Below, one piece after another: positions 21,273-31,833 of a stretch of DNA of 64,000 bases. Source of the stretch: Crotalaria pallida. Its lineage: Eukaryota; Streptophyta; Magnoliopsida; Fabales; Fabaceae. How positions within the stretch are numbered: the stretch's first letter is position 1; each line of letters begins with the position of its first letter. The position numbers and the translations under genes were made by a program. The DNA lies in contig CM075655.1 in NCBI GenBank assembly GCA_037953625.1, forward strand, positions 72,071,501 to 72,135,500. Reading direction: 5' to 3'. The notes under the pieces are model-generated. The model had not been told where the DNA came from. It searched no databases and saw only the letters and a program-made list of their open reading frames with translations.

Positions 21273-21743
21273 CTAGGGATCATCGTCCCTCCAGTCACTC
21301 CCAGTAGAATGCACGACAGGCTCGCCTCCACTCTCGTCCTCCACCGGATCCTCCTCGATCTCATTCGAGGGAGTGTGTACCCTACCATTGGGTACCGGGT
21401 CAGGTGATGGTGAAACCCTGACTGGGCTCCTCGGATCAGATAGGGGAGTCCCCTCGCGGACGAATCTCGAAGTAAAAGGGTGAGAGCGGGTAGGTCGAAA
21501 ACGAAAACTATGATAAGAGAGAGCTGGTCGCGTGGGAGGTGGTCCATGGTAAGTGTAAAACGGGGGTACATGCATAGTGTATATGATGGGAATCCTAAAC
21601 CTACGAGGACGAAATCGCATCAGCGGTTTCGGGTGGTAGAAAGTAATCTCTACCTCTCCCTCGAACACCGCACGATGGTCCTCATAGATCCATATGCCAC
21701 TAGGAAGTGGCCGGATCTCGATGCAAGCAATGTAGCGAGACAT
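21273..21743 (-). CDS. Small LTR-encoded ORF (156 aa) of solo LTR B
   Basis: No known domain recognised. The ATG lies 3 nt after a predicted splice acceptor (TTGTAG|GTG ATG). The protein starts MSRYIACIEIRPLPSGIWIY, then EVEITFYHP, an Arg/Pro-rich middle (RFRPRRFRIP, PPFYTYHGPPPTRP), a Ser/Pro-rich section, and an acidic end (NEIEEDPVEDESGG..DWRDDDP). The N-terminal 30 residues resemble the start of the ORF in element 1 and of the broken ORF in remnant F: [ST]-G-[WI]-x-[WI] followed by acidic and hydrophobic residues. An uninterrupted 156 codons in a solo LTR is noteworthy, but expression is not shown. A GTG just upstream would extend it by one residue and is less likely. Confidence 0.5.
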   Translation of the reverse strand: MSRYIACIEIRPLPSGIWIYEDHRAVFEGEVEITFYHPKPLMRFRPRRFRIPIIYTMHVPPFYTYHGPPPTRPALSYHSFRFRPTRSHPFTSRFVREGTPLSDPRSPVRVSPSPDPVPNGRVHTPSNEIEEDPVEDESGGEPVVHSTGSDWRDDDP

Positions 21744-22003
21744 CACCTACAAGGGCATAGGGGTAAGCAATTCTATACACATAATCAACAGAGACTAAAT
21801 TATGCAATATAATCATGTAAATATGCATCAATTAATATCAATCACATTTAACACTTAGCAGATATTAAATGCAAGTAAGATGCTCACACTTGGTTCATTT
21901 ATCACAGTTAAATTAAATGAATGGCATGATGCATGTCTTAGCTCTCAAGCCTATCTCCATCATATTACTATGTCACTCTCTGACGTCCATCCCTGACAAC
22001 CCA

Positions 22004-22250
22004 GCACTCATCAGTGCGTTGTATTCCTAGGTATACAACCATTCGTACATTCACCTAGAATGTACACGACAAGCTTGGTATCCATGCCACCCGAGCATAT
22101 CCCGCCATCCAAACGGATCGTCATCCAAACGATATATCCATATCGGCATCCACTAAGCCGACCACGTCAACAACGTGTCATCAAGCAAGCGTATTGGCAC
22201 TCCCAGAGGCCCTCCACATGTTTAACAAACATGAAATACGTCCTACCATC
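22004..22250 (-). repeat. Hairpin array in the intron of solo LTR B
   Basis: Successive short inverted repeats with unrelated stems: GCACT/AGTGC (22004-22017), GTTGTAT/ATACAAC (22018-22039), GTACATTC/GAATGTAC (22045-22065), CTTGG/CCGAG, ATCGT/ACGAT, TCGGC/GCCGA, CACGT/ACGTG and CATGTTT/AAACATG (ending near 22233). Two neighbouring loops share CCTAG, and several share, in minus sense, TGGAT(G). The stem sequences differ completely while hairpin shape and spacing persist. Confidence 0.6.
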
Positions 22251-22471
22251 CAAACTCCAGAATGAATGCATTTTATCTTTTAGACTTAAGGGAAGTTGAT
22301 TAATACTTTACAGGCCACCTAGGCTTATTTCTTTATCAAAAAGGACCGTCACCAAACGATCTATTTGTATTAATCAATTTCTCTAGGTCTTTATCCCTTG
22401 GACTATTATTAATAATTCCTTAATTTATTAAGTTAGAATTGAAAATGGTGTTTTCAGGTTCTGAACAATTT

Positions 22472-22795
22472 ACTCGAGTAAACTTCAGTACACTCGAGTG
22501 TTCTTTAATTTTTTCCAGATTACTCGAGTGTTCTTAAGATTACTCGAGTGTTCATGACTTTCTGAGGATTTGGGTTTTCAATTCAACAATTTACTCGAGT
22601 AGTTCATGGGTTACTCGAGAGTTCTTGAACATTTCCAGAATACTCGAGTGACCTTGAATGACTCGAGTGTTTGACCTAAACTTGTCCTCAGGTCATGCTC
22701 GATACTCGAGTACCAGACAAAATACTCGAGTGTTCTTGTTCATTTTACATTGTTTTGAAAGCATTTTACTCGAGTACCCTGCCTTTTACTCGAGT
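22472..22795. repeat. ACTCGAGT palindrome cluster in solo LTR B
   Basis: About eleven perfect ACTCGAGT octamers in 324 bp, often extended (TACTCGAGTA, CACTCGAGTG) and spaced about 15-50 bp, plus one variant (ACTCGAGA). Two more flank the promoter side at 23831-23838 and 23851-23858. The spacer sequence (..TTCTT/TTCTGG..) repeats only loosely, so this is not a simple tandem repeat. Confidence 0.9.
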
Positions 22796-24690
22796 GTTTC
22801 GTAGCAGATAACACTGAAACTTGGTTTTAACATAACATTTTCATTTCTACTTAATTCTGGTCCATTCCAGGGATCCACAGAGTTCATACAACATAATTTG
22901 AACATGTTACAACATTCATTTCATATCAAAACACAGATGTGACAGAGAATCCAATAATTATGCATAAAAAGGCACTTTTAACAACTCCACACCTCAAATT
23001 GAATATTAAGCACAATTTTCATAAAGTAAAGCTCATTTAAGCTTGCATGCATGATATAAAACTTGCTCAACACAGTTTTAGAGCATGGATTGGTCTCCAA
23101 ACCAAAGTTCCTATTCAATCTAAGCCCTTAGAGCCTCTTGGTGGCTCTCTAACACAATTCATGGAATTTAAACTCTATCTAGTGAATATAATTACTTCCC
23201 CTTACCTATCAGACGTGTATCAACAGAAAGTTCCCAAGAAAAAGCTCTCCAATCACCAAAAACAACTTTGAGCACCACATGCAAGACAGTTTGAGCAGAG
23301 GTCCAAAATCAGAACATTTGAGTGGGTTAACATGCAAGAGAATTAGGGGTTTTGGTTAGAATTCATTCTTTGCAACACAGGCTAGGATTTAAAACAAGTT
23401 TGAAGCGAATTGGATGTAAGAGCTTACCAGAATTCGAATCCAAAGTAAGCTCCAGAAACGGGTTTGACAGCACAAGCTCCAACTTCCAAGCTTTCGTTCT
23501 TCCACCACACACACTCTCAGCTCATGATTTCACTCTCTATACAAAGCTCAAGATGTAAGCTTTGTATTCGTGTTTGGTTTGTGATTCAACTCGACACAGA
23601 GAAGGAGAATTGATCAGACCAAGTTAGGAACCCTAACTTCAACAACAATAAGAAGAATGAGCCAAATCCCTGGCTTCTGGGTGTTGATGGGCTTAAATAG
23701 GGTGGAGAAACACTCATGCAGGTCGACACGACCTCCATCAACGTGGAGTGGAGGTGATTTCGTGTCACCAACACGAGATCGTTGGTGGTGACTCACTGAA
23801 CGCACTAACTCGTGTAGTTTGACCCAGAATACTCGAGTATTCTGAATAATACTCGAGTATTTTGCCCAGATTTTGAAAAATAATTATTTTATTTACTTTC
23901 CCTCCACAACCTTTCCTATAATTGCTTCTAGGTCCCAACCCAGGGACTAATATGCAAAATACTCATTTAATGCATTTAAATTATTTATTAGATAATTTCA
24001 CACACCTAAGCTAGTCACATGAACACATATTTTAATCAAGTATTAATATAGAAACTATTAATTATAATTAACATTTCATTAATCGGGTATTAAAATTTTG
24101 GGGTGTTACATGGTGCATCAGCATGCACACTCATATCATCATAATATAAACATCAGAGTAAAACAGCATTATAAACAAGTTTTGGAATTATACTTTCCCA
24201 AAAATACTCCTTTCCCTAAAGGAGTTGTCCTGGGCTCACCCAAAAACTATTTACATATTTACAAAATCAAAACGAATCACATCATCAAATCAAAGGCCCA
24301 GGACATTTCCATGTCCTACTAAATAAACCCTACTCTCCCTGTAAGGGAGAGTACTCTTGCTCGGCCAGACTATGTGCTAGCTTGGGCTCAGTACCTGTGG
24401 AAAAATGGTAAGGAGGTGAGCATTACACATAAAGTAGGAATAGCAGTTTCTGATATGACATAATAACCGACTAAGCCAAACACACATAATTCACATAATC
24501 ATCTAATCATCCATATCATGCTCACATGCATATCAGAAACAGGTTATCAATTCTCTCATTCTATTCACTTTAACACTTTACTTATTTTCATAATTCTTTC
24601 CTCTCTTATTTCTACACTTTTCATTCTCTGATTCTCATTCTCATGTTTTATCATATGTTTCTTGTAGATTATTGTAAGTTTTTCATCTTT

Positions 24691-25175
24691 ACGTACGGTC
24701 TGATTCGCACCACATCGCAGTCGCCCGCATGATGTTAGTGTTTATTATTTATTTGTGCACACGGTCCGATTCGCGCCACATCGCAGTCGGCCGCGTGTAC
24801 GATCTGATTCGCGCCACATCGCAGTCGGAGCGTACGATCCGATTCGCGCCACATCGCAGTCGGATGCACAAAGTAGGGGGATACTCCTTTGACGTGAACT
24901 CGTCTGATTCGCGCCACATCGCAGTCGGACACCGATTCGCGTACTATCGCAGTCGGCCGCAAGGGAGAACCGGGTAATCCTTTGACGCGGACTCATCCGA
25001 TTCGCGCACAATCACAGTCGGATACTGGTTCGCGCACAATCGCAGCTGGCCGCAAGAAATTACCACATAGTCTTTTTCATGGACTATCCGATTCGCGCCA
25101 CATCGCAGTCGGATTCCACACATATATATTACTTTGGTTGTGGACTATCCGATTCGCGCCACATCGCAGTCAAAT
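24691..25175 (-). repeat. Repeat/hairpin array in segment C (ten copies)
   Basis: Ten copies of a unit read on the plus strand as GATTCGCGCCACATCGCAGT (slightly varied), spaced 30-65 bp. Flanking bases pair: TCCGA/TCGGA, GTCTGA/TCGGAC, and in the second copy a stem of about 14 pairs (GTGCACACGG-CCGA with TCGGCCGCGTGTAC, one mismatch and a bulge). In transcription sense the loop is CTGCGATGTGGCGCGAA. The region is markedly GC-richer than its AT-rich surroundings. Confidence 0.7.
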
Positions 25176-27421
25176 TCCACACATTATTAAATCTTATTCT
25201 TTATTAAGTACTTCTCTCAATCCTGTTATTTGTTCAATTATTTTTCTCTTTTCTCCTCAATTGTTTATCATTTACTTTCACATTTTTATGAGTCCCTAAT
25301 CAATTTATTATTATTAACAATCATTCCATCACTTAGAAAATATCATCACATATAACACATCATAACGCATAACATCATCATTAATAAATTCACATTCCAA
25401 TTTATTTCCCTAATTATTTACTTAATTTCCTAGGTTCAAATTATCAGCTTTATCAACTACCCTAAGGTGCAAAATCCCAAAACTAACAAACTCTTAGCAA
25501 GCACTATATACATACTAGAAACCAATTCCTAAAATAAGGTCATACGTATACAGACTTCTTACCTTGCTTTTCCAAAGACATGTTTCTTTTGGTGTGATAA
25601 TATCCAAAAGTAGTAAAGTCCATTGCTTACGCGCGGTGACACGTTCTAAAGTTCCTTCATCGTCTAATCATATTATATAAAATAAATAACAATTAATATA
25701 ATGCGCCAAGGTCCAATCAAGCGCGATAGTAAAACGATCACTTAAACCTTGATTGATAATGTTATAAAAACATAATTTTCCGTTATACACAATAAGCTAA
25801 CAAAGTATTAAAATAGGGATATGTCGGTGTTAATTAAAAGCAAGTTTTAGAAATAAATTAGTAACTAATAGAGACATCAAAAACACTTGATTATAGTTTG
25901 TAAACTAAAGTTAACCACGATTAAAAAAAGAGTCAATGTCTTCACAAAATAGCATAATTTCTCATTGGAAAGAGATTAACTTTCAAACTAATATAGTCAT
26001 TAAAATACGTTAGGGTCAAGTACTTTTAACTTCAACTCATGAAAATAAATGCTAGTATCGCTTGCCAATAACAATTCCTTTTTGAAAACACTTTAACTAT
26101 CAAAACTACATGTTTATCAAAAATAATTAAAAATCACATAGTTTTAATCACGATTCAAAAAGTCGAATGCTTATAATACTTGACGCTATGAATTTCCGAT
26201 TGAAAGGGAGCGTTCTTTGATAAAAATAAGTCTAAACTAATTTCCAAAATCCAAATAGGTACACTCCCTTCAATTTGGAATTAGAGCTCAAGGTAGGTTT
26301 AAACTCGAATTAACGTATGTCGATTATATATACTAGATTCCTATTTAATTGGTTTATTGTTAGTTCAGGGACAATCCAGCTCAAATAACCTACAACCCAA
26401 TTACTTAGGAACGCAACGCATTTAACAAAAACACTTTCAAAACTCATCATTCGACATAACGTTTAATTCGACGTTATTACAAATCAAAATAAACAATTAA
26501 AGTCACCATCAATAACAACATCATTAAAATTAATATAAACTATAATACAAGTTTAATTCCCAAAATAGTTTAATACTAAATAATTATTACCAATATTATT
26601 ATAATTAATATTATTATTAAAACACAATATACAATAATTAAAAAGGTATTAGGGATTTACCCTCAAATACGGTTTTGAAGGCCGGTTCGGTCAAACCGGT
26701 TCAAAGCACAACGAAGTGGCTTGCCACGGTAACGATGACGGTGATGGCGACACCGGCGTCGGTGGCGATCCTTAGCAGCAACAACACGCACCGGAGAGAG
26801 GAAAGAAGTGGTGGCGGCGTGGCAACCAGTAGTGGCGGCAGCGGCAAGCAAAACCAGCAACGACGGTGGGTCGAGGCGGTAACGGCAGGTTGATGGAGAG
26901 AGAAACCAAGACAATAGAGAGAGAGCAAGGGACTGAGAAAGTGTAGGACGCCTCTGTGTTGGTTCCAAATAGGAGAGAATCTGTTGACAGGTCTTGATAT
27001 TGTGAAAGAAACAACTGAGAAGATCACAATTGTAACAGCCCGATTTTCGTAACCCAAAATAATTCACTTTTACTTATTAAAGTTGCCAAAAATGAGGCAA
27101 AATTTTTTTTTTTTGTAAAACATTGTTGAGGTATTTGAAAACGTTATTGATGTTCTTCAACACTCTCTTTCGAAAACCGAGTTGTTACTAAAACCAGAAC
27201 TTATTCATTAGGATTTCCAAAAACATTCATCGGGGAAAATGGTTTGGTTCCAATTCAAAAATAGTTACTTGCATTACATCAAATAGGACATTAAATATTC
27301 CTCACAAAGTTGCACAAAAGTAGGGCATGTTCCCAAAATAAGATGGGTTACACAATTGGTTCATCACTTTGGTAATCCTTAACTCAAAGCACTCATAAAA
27401 ACCTAACTACTCACACTATTC

Positions 27422-27778
27422 TTAAACTTTCCTATTGAAAGCAAGTGGGTGTAGCTCCTTCTCCTTCTTGCTTCCTCTCCTCGCTATCGAAGATGATGTC
27501 GCCCGCGCAGTTGTTTCCTCATTGTTATTGGACTCCGTTACCACTCCAGCCAATGCAGTAGAATTCCTTTGCTTTTCATACCGGGCCTTCTCCTCGTAGC
27601 TCTGATAACCTCGTACGGTGACTTGCCCCAAGTGAGGCTCTAGATTAGCTCCGCTCAGTTGATGCTCCGAATCTAGAATCACGATCTCCGTGTAGTCGGT
27701 CCATGCCCAGCCGCTTGGGGTGTGCTTCCAACCTCTTCCATACTTATTCCACATGGTGATATCCAGGCAATACTCCAT
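27422..27778 (-). CDS. Small LTR ORF (118 aa), left LTR of element 1
   Basis: Unknown family. The ATG directly abuts an acceptor-like AG (CGGGCAG|ATG). It begins MEYCLDITMWNKYGRGWKHT, then PSGWAWTDYTEIVILDSEHQ, LGQVTVRGYQ, a KARYEKQRNST segment, Asn/Glu-rich and Ser-rich parts, and a basic end (RRGSKKEKELH). PSGWAW aligns with PSGIWI of LTR B and TGWLW of remnant F. It is intact and differs from the copy at 42482-42838 at only two residues, which may reflect recent insertion rather than selection. Confidence 0.45.
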   Translation of the reverse strand: MEYCLDITMWNKYGRGWKHTPSGWAWTDYTEIVILDSEHQLSGANLEPHLGQVTVRGYQSYEEKARYEKQRNSTALAGVVTESNNNEETTARATSSSIARRGSKKEKELHPLAFNRKV

Positions 27779-28779
27779 CTGCCCGTTGAGATATCAGCCG
27801 CACCGATATGCCAACGAATAGGAGAGAGAAAGCGATCCGAACGACGAGTCGTCAACGGTGTGGGATTACGATAGACAAAATAATAGGACCACACAAACAT
27901 AAAGAATAACATACAAGCACACAACAATCAAGTATAACATTATCATTATTATATTTATTATTTTTCATTCTCTTGCCAACTTACGCTTACTTTTTAAGAA
28001 TATCTTTTCCTTTCCTCTCATTTCCCTTTTCACAACTACACTTCTCTTTTTATTCAGTCTTATCAATTCACAATCTTTAATGATTGGGGTACTTTCAGAT
28101 ATCATCAAAATGTTCCTGTCATTCTCGGCTATCACTCACGTCTACATCTCCTCGGTCATCCACCCAACCTAGTCGGAAGCAAACAGGAGTACAGGACCTT
28201 TACCGTGCGGGCACGACAGCTGTCTCACAATCAATTGGTCCCAGACCAGGAGGACTACAGCCTCAAATCATATCATATCAATTCAATTCATATATAATCA
28301 AGGCACACTGTCTCAACTCACAGTGGCAAACAAGATGCCCCACTCCAGTCCCTCTCACTGTTCTAGATTTGCAATCAAGGGGGCGACAGTATATTTCTAG
28401 TGGGCCCGCAGAACTTACCACGGCATTGGACCCAGTCTCTACCACGTTCGTATGCCACCAGTGGAGTTCGTTCTGCCTAGAAACATACTCTAGACTTCTT
28501 GACGTTTCACCGTCATCGTCCTCCCCTAATGCAATCTCCTCCTAAGTATCCGCAGATACTTATGGTTCCTTCCTCTCCACTACTTCGCACACTCATACCT
28601 CACCGCGTATGTCTTTTAAAGTCTTTTATCTTGTTAATTATCCTAACGGTCGGCCCATCCTTCGTGCAACCCTTCAATGAGTCCCGACCACTAACTTGGC
28701 ACAATCTTTCTCTCATCATTCTCACCTAGCACAGAGCGGGAATCACATTAACAACTCGTATCCCATTTTCTCAATCTCC

Positions 28780-29135
28780 TTTTAGAATCTTTTCTCAAAA
28801 CAATCTTTTCGCAAAACCTTTTTCGAAAATATCATTTCGTAAACTTTTCCATAAAATTTCTCTTCATAAACTTTCTCAAATCAAGTTTCATAAACCTCTC
28901 CAAATCTCTTTTCACAACTTTCATAAAATTTATTTCAAACTTTTCTAAAAATACTTTTTCATAATCAAAAATTTCTTTTCATAACCTTTTCAAAAATATC
29001 TTTTTACAAATCCTTTTCGAAAATATTGTTTCAAAAATCTTCTTAAAAACCTCTTTTCATAAATCTTTTCAAAAACTTCTTTTCAAAAATCCTTTCAAAA
29101 ATCTCTTTTCAAAAACCTTTTTCGAAAATCACGTT
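28780..29135. repeat. Degenerate TTTTC-AAAA repeat in left LTR of element 1
   Basis: About 20 loose copies of a 14-18 bp motif such as CTTTTCAAAAATCT, TTTTTCGAAAATAT and TTTTCATAAAC. Each is a weak inverted repeat (TTTT..AAAA). The right LTR carries the same block at about 43840-44185. Confidence 0.7.
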
Positions 29136-31833
29136 TTTGGGCTGAGCGCTAATGGAGGAGCAAGCTCAACTCAACACTATTCTCTTTCCCAAAAACAAAT
29201 CAAAGGAGCCCAGCTCCGCTCAGACCCCATCTCATTTCCACATCCACATTTCTTTCCCCCAGCTCTGGCTCAACCTCATAACCATCATTTACTCTTTCCC
29301 CAATCTCAACTCTTTATCTCTTTCTATTCCATCTTATATCTTTCATCATTATTCCTTTCTCCTTATATCTTTACTTTCCTTAACTTACTTATCTCATTTT
29401 CATTTCTTCCACAACTCATTCATTTCATTTCCATTTTCTTATTCAGGACGTAACAGACGTCCATCAACATATTATTCAACAACAATAAATATCATTAGGC
29501 ATAATTAAATTAATAAACATAAACATGCTATCAAACACACAAACATCACACAACAACAATGTGGTCATTGTCACCTTCGTATAAGTGGCCACACATCACA
29601 AACAATTGTCACTATATTACTGACTCCGAACCACTTAGTTCCGATCTTTGAGATGATACGGAATGTCCTAATATATCACCTAACTACCACGGTGTCTTAG
29701 GAAAGCTTCTCTCTCACATGAGGTCCAGCTACTTAATGCGTACCGTCTCCTCGAATCCTTCTTCCTGCCGGCTGCCCCAATCCCTCGTCTTTCAAATTCC
29801 TCGTACTAAATAAAATACGCTTATGTTATTAACTTGTATTAAGAAAACCTTTTTCCGTAACTTAGACACTTCTTATTCCTCGTATTAATTAAAACACACT
29901 TACATCACTAACGTGTATCAAGAAAATCTTTTCTTAGTTCGCGGCACTTTCCGTTCCTAATCGAAAGACTTAAAACACTATGGTTTTATCAAAATAATTC
30001 TCATATTTTCTAACACTTTAAATGTTTTAAAATCATTTAAAAACATTTAATAAAGTAGTTTAAATCATTTAATTTAGAGGCTGGTCCGTTTTGGACAGCA
30101 CCTTAAACATGTTCGAAAACACCGAAAAATTCACCGTTTTCAATCCGGCTTTTGCTTAATTCAATTATTACTTGAAAACTTTACTTTAAATCACTTGAAA
30201 ACATTTTTTTTTAAAATTAAGAAACAAGTCCAAACAATTCTGGACAGCAAAGAATTATATGAAAAATCATTTTAATAAAATCCCGAAAACATCGTAAAAA
30301 CACTTTTCGCTTTAAACAACTCCTTTATTCAAAATTAACACTTTAAAACTCAAATTTTTATCATAAAACAAGTCTTGGACAGCCATTAAATACAATCTAA
30401 AAATCTTAAATAAATAAAATGGAATTATCTTAAAACCAACTTATTTCAAAACCATTTACACACTCAAATATTTTTCAAACATAAACTAACACACAATCAC
30501 AACAACACTCAAATGAATTAAATCATACCAGCGATTAATCAATCATTTAATTTAACTATAAATCAAACAAAACACTTAGACCTTCTCATACTCAAAAGAA
30601 TATAACCAAGCACAACAACTCAATTCTTTTCAAAAATCACTTCATGAGTTTATTTTAATGCAGCTAAATTCCCTAGACTTATTTACACTACATGACCGAA
30701 TAGAATTAAAGAAAACGAGTTAAGAATTATAAACTAAACACATAAATCAACTTGATTATTTCAAATACTTAAACTCCATTTTCTTTTTCATAAAGCAAAA
30801 TTCATTTACTCTTTCTTTCCCTCTAAACCGAATGCACATACACACATATATTTATTTAAACACAATTCTTTTCCAAAATCATTTAATTCATTCACTTCCC
30901 TTATCTTTAATGAAAACCGAATAAGATTTAGATATTCACAACACAATTTCATACAATTTAACTTAATAATATTTCACAAAACACACTCATTATTTTTATG
31001 TCATTTCAATGAAAAAGAATCCTAGTCTAGCTAGTGTGTGTGTAGGCCGAATAGTATCATGATCAAAACAAGGTTTTTGGTTCATTTTTCAACATGCACA
31101 AATTAAGGTTCATGGGTTTTATCATGCACTTTCGTACACAACAATTAAAAAAATATTATTTCCTTTTTCAAACATAAATCGAATGCACACCAATTGAAAA
31201 TCAAGTTTTTACTTCAAATCTTTATCATATATGCACATAAAACATGGATCAAGACAAAATCATTTTTCAAAAGTTGATCCCCCTTGGTTCTTTGTAGAAC
31301 CGTGAGGATCATTAAGGAAGAATGAGACCTTTTGTTCCAAAAACCACATGCATGTACCTAGATCTTGTAGATCAAGTCATGAAATTAAATATAGTAGCAC
31401 AAATCAAAGATAAAATCACTTTGGGTAAAAAGAAGTTAAAACCGTGATGAACATTGAAGAGAATCAAGTCTTTTGGTTTAAAACAACATGCATGGCTTCA
31501 AAAGCATAACTTTTTCATAGATCAACACAAGACTTAAAGCTTTTAAAGATCAAAACCCAAAATCAAAGTTCTATCAAAAAAAAAAAAATCAAACATTTCA
31601 ACAACTCAAATCAACTTGTAAAGACATAAAGCTAACATGCAATGACTTAGATCAAATTAAAAAGCATCAAGACCTAATTTTTCTACTCATGGCCGAATTA
31701 CTTAGTTTAGGATCTAGTGTTTTATAGGTTCATTTATTCTTAAAAATTCAAGATCAATGTTCAATTAATACATGCATGAACTCAAATCATCAAAATCAAC
31801 ATCAAATCAACATGCAACATCAAAGATCTTAAC

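Larger units (their letters stand above)
20539..24110 (-). mobile_element. Solo LTR B (3572 bp), minus sense, TSD TGGTG
   Basis: It runs from TGTGACACCC to GGGTGTTACA and is bounded by the 5-bp repeat TGGTG (20534-20538, 24111-24115), so it is a complete insertion reduced to one LTR. In minus sense: ACTCGAGT pair (23831-23858), TATTTAAG box (23692-23699), leader exon ending at 23428 (TTCTG|GTAAGC), intron 21747-23427 with an ACTCGAGT cluster and a hairpin array, acceptor CCTTGTAG, then a 156-codon ORF. D (59444-63467) has the same order in plus sense and similar leader and donor sequence, so B and D belong to related families. Confidence 0.85.
20317..27030 (-). mobile_element. LTR-like segment C (minus sense), split by solo LTR B
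   Basis: It begins TGTAACACCCTACATTAAC at 20317, resumes after solo LTR B at 24111, and runs to the insertion point of element 1 at 27030 (continuing at 48173). In minus sense it shows a leader-exon-like GC-rich segment (26662-27025), a donor (GAGG|GTAAAT, exon end 26661), an AT-rich intron, a repeat array (24691-25175), and an acceptor (TTTTTCCACAG, exon start 24394) followed by 21 open codons. The TG-type start expected at its upstream end was not found, so it is probably truncated there. No primer site follows 20317. Confidence 0.55.

Noticed and set aside
21480..21812. 110-codon plus frame over the LTR B ORF
   Set aside because: Antisense to the 156-codon ORF, which has the better context (acceptor plus ATG and similarity to two other LTR ORFs).
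24691..25175. CRISPR-like array of regularly spaced repeats
   Set aside because: Plant nuclear context, irregular spacing, repeated spacers and pairing flanks; it is an LTR repeat array.
26663..27067. 134-codon minus frame in segment C
   Set aside because: It runs across the exact element 1 junction at 27030/27031, so it is an accidental join; the GC-rich part is better read as the leader exon of C.
29152..29508. 118-codon plus-strand frame present in both LTRs of element 1 (also 44205-44561)
   Set aside because: Antisense to transcription, made of CT-rich sequence (SLSLSIPS, HFHFFHNSF); duplicated only because the LTR is.
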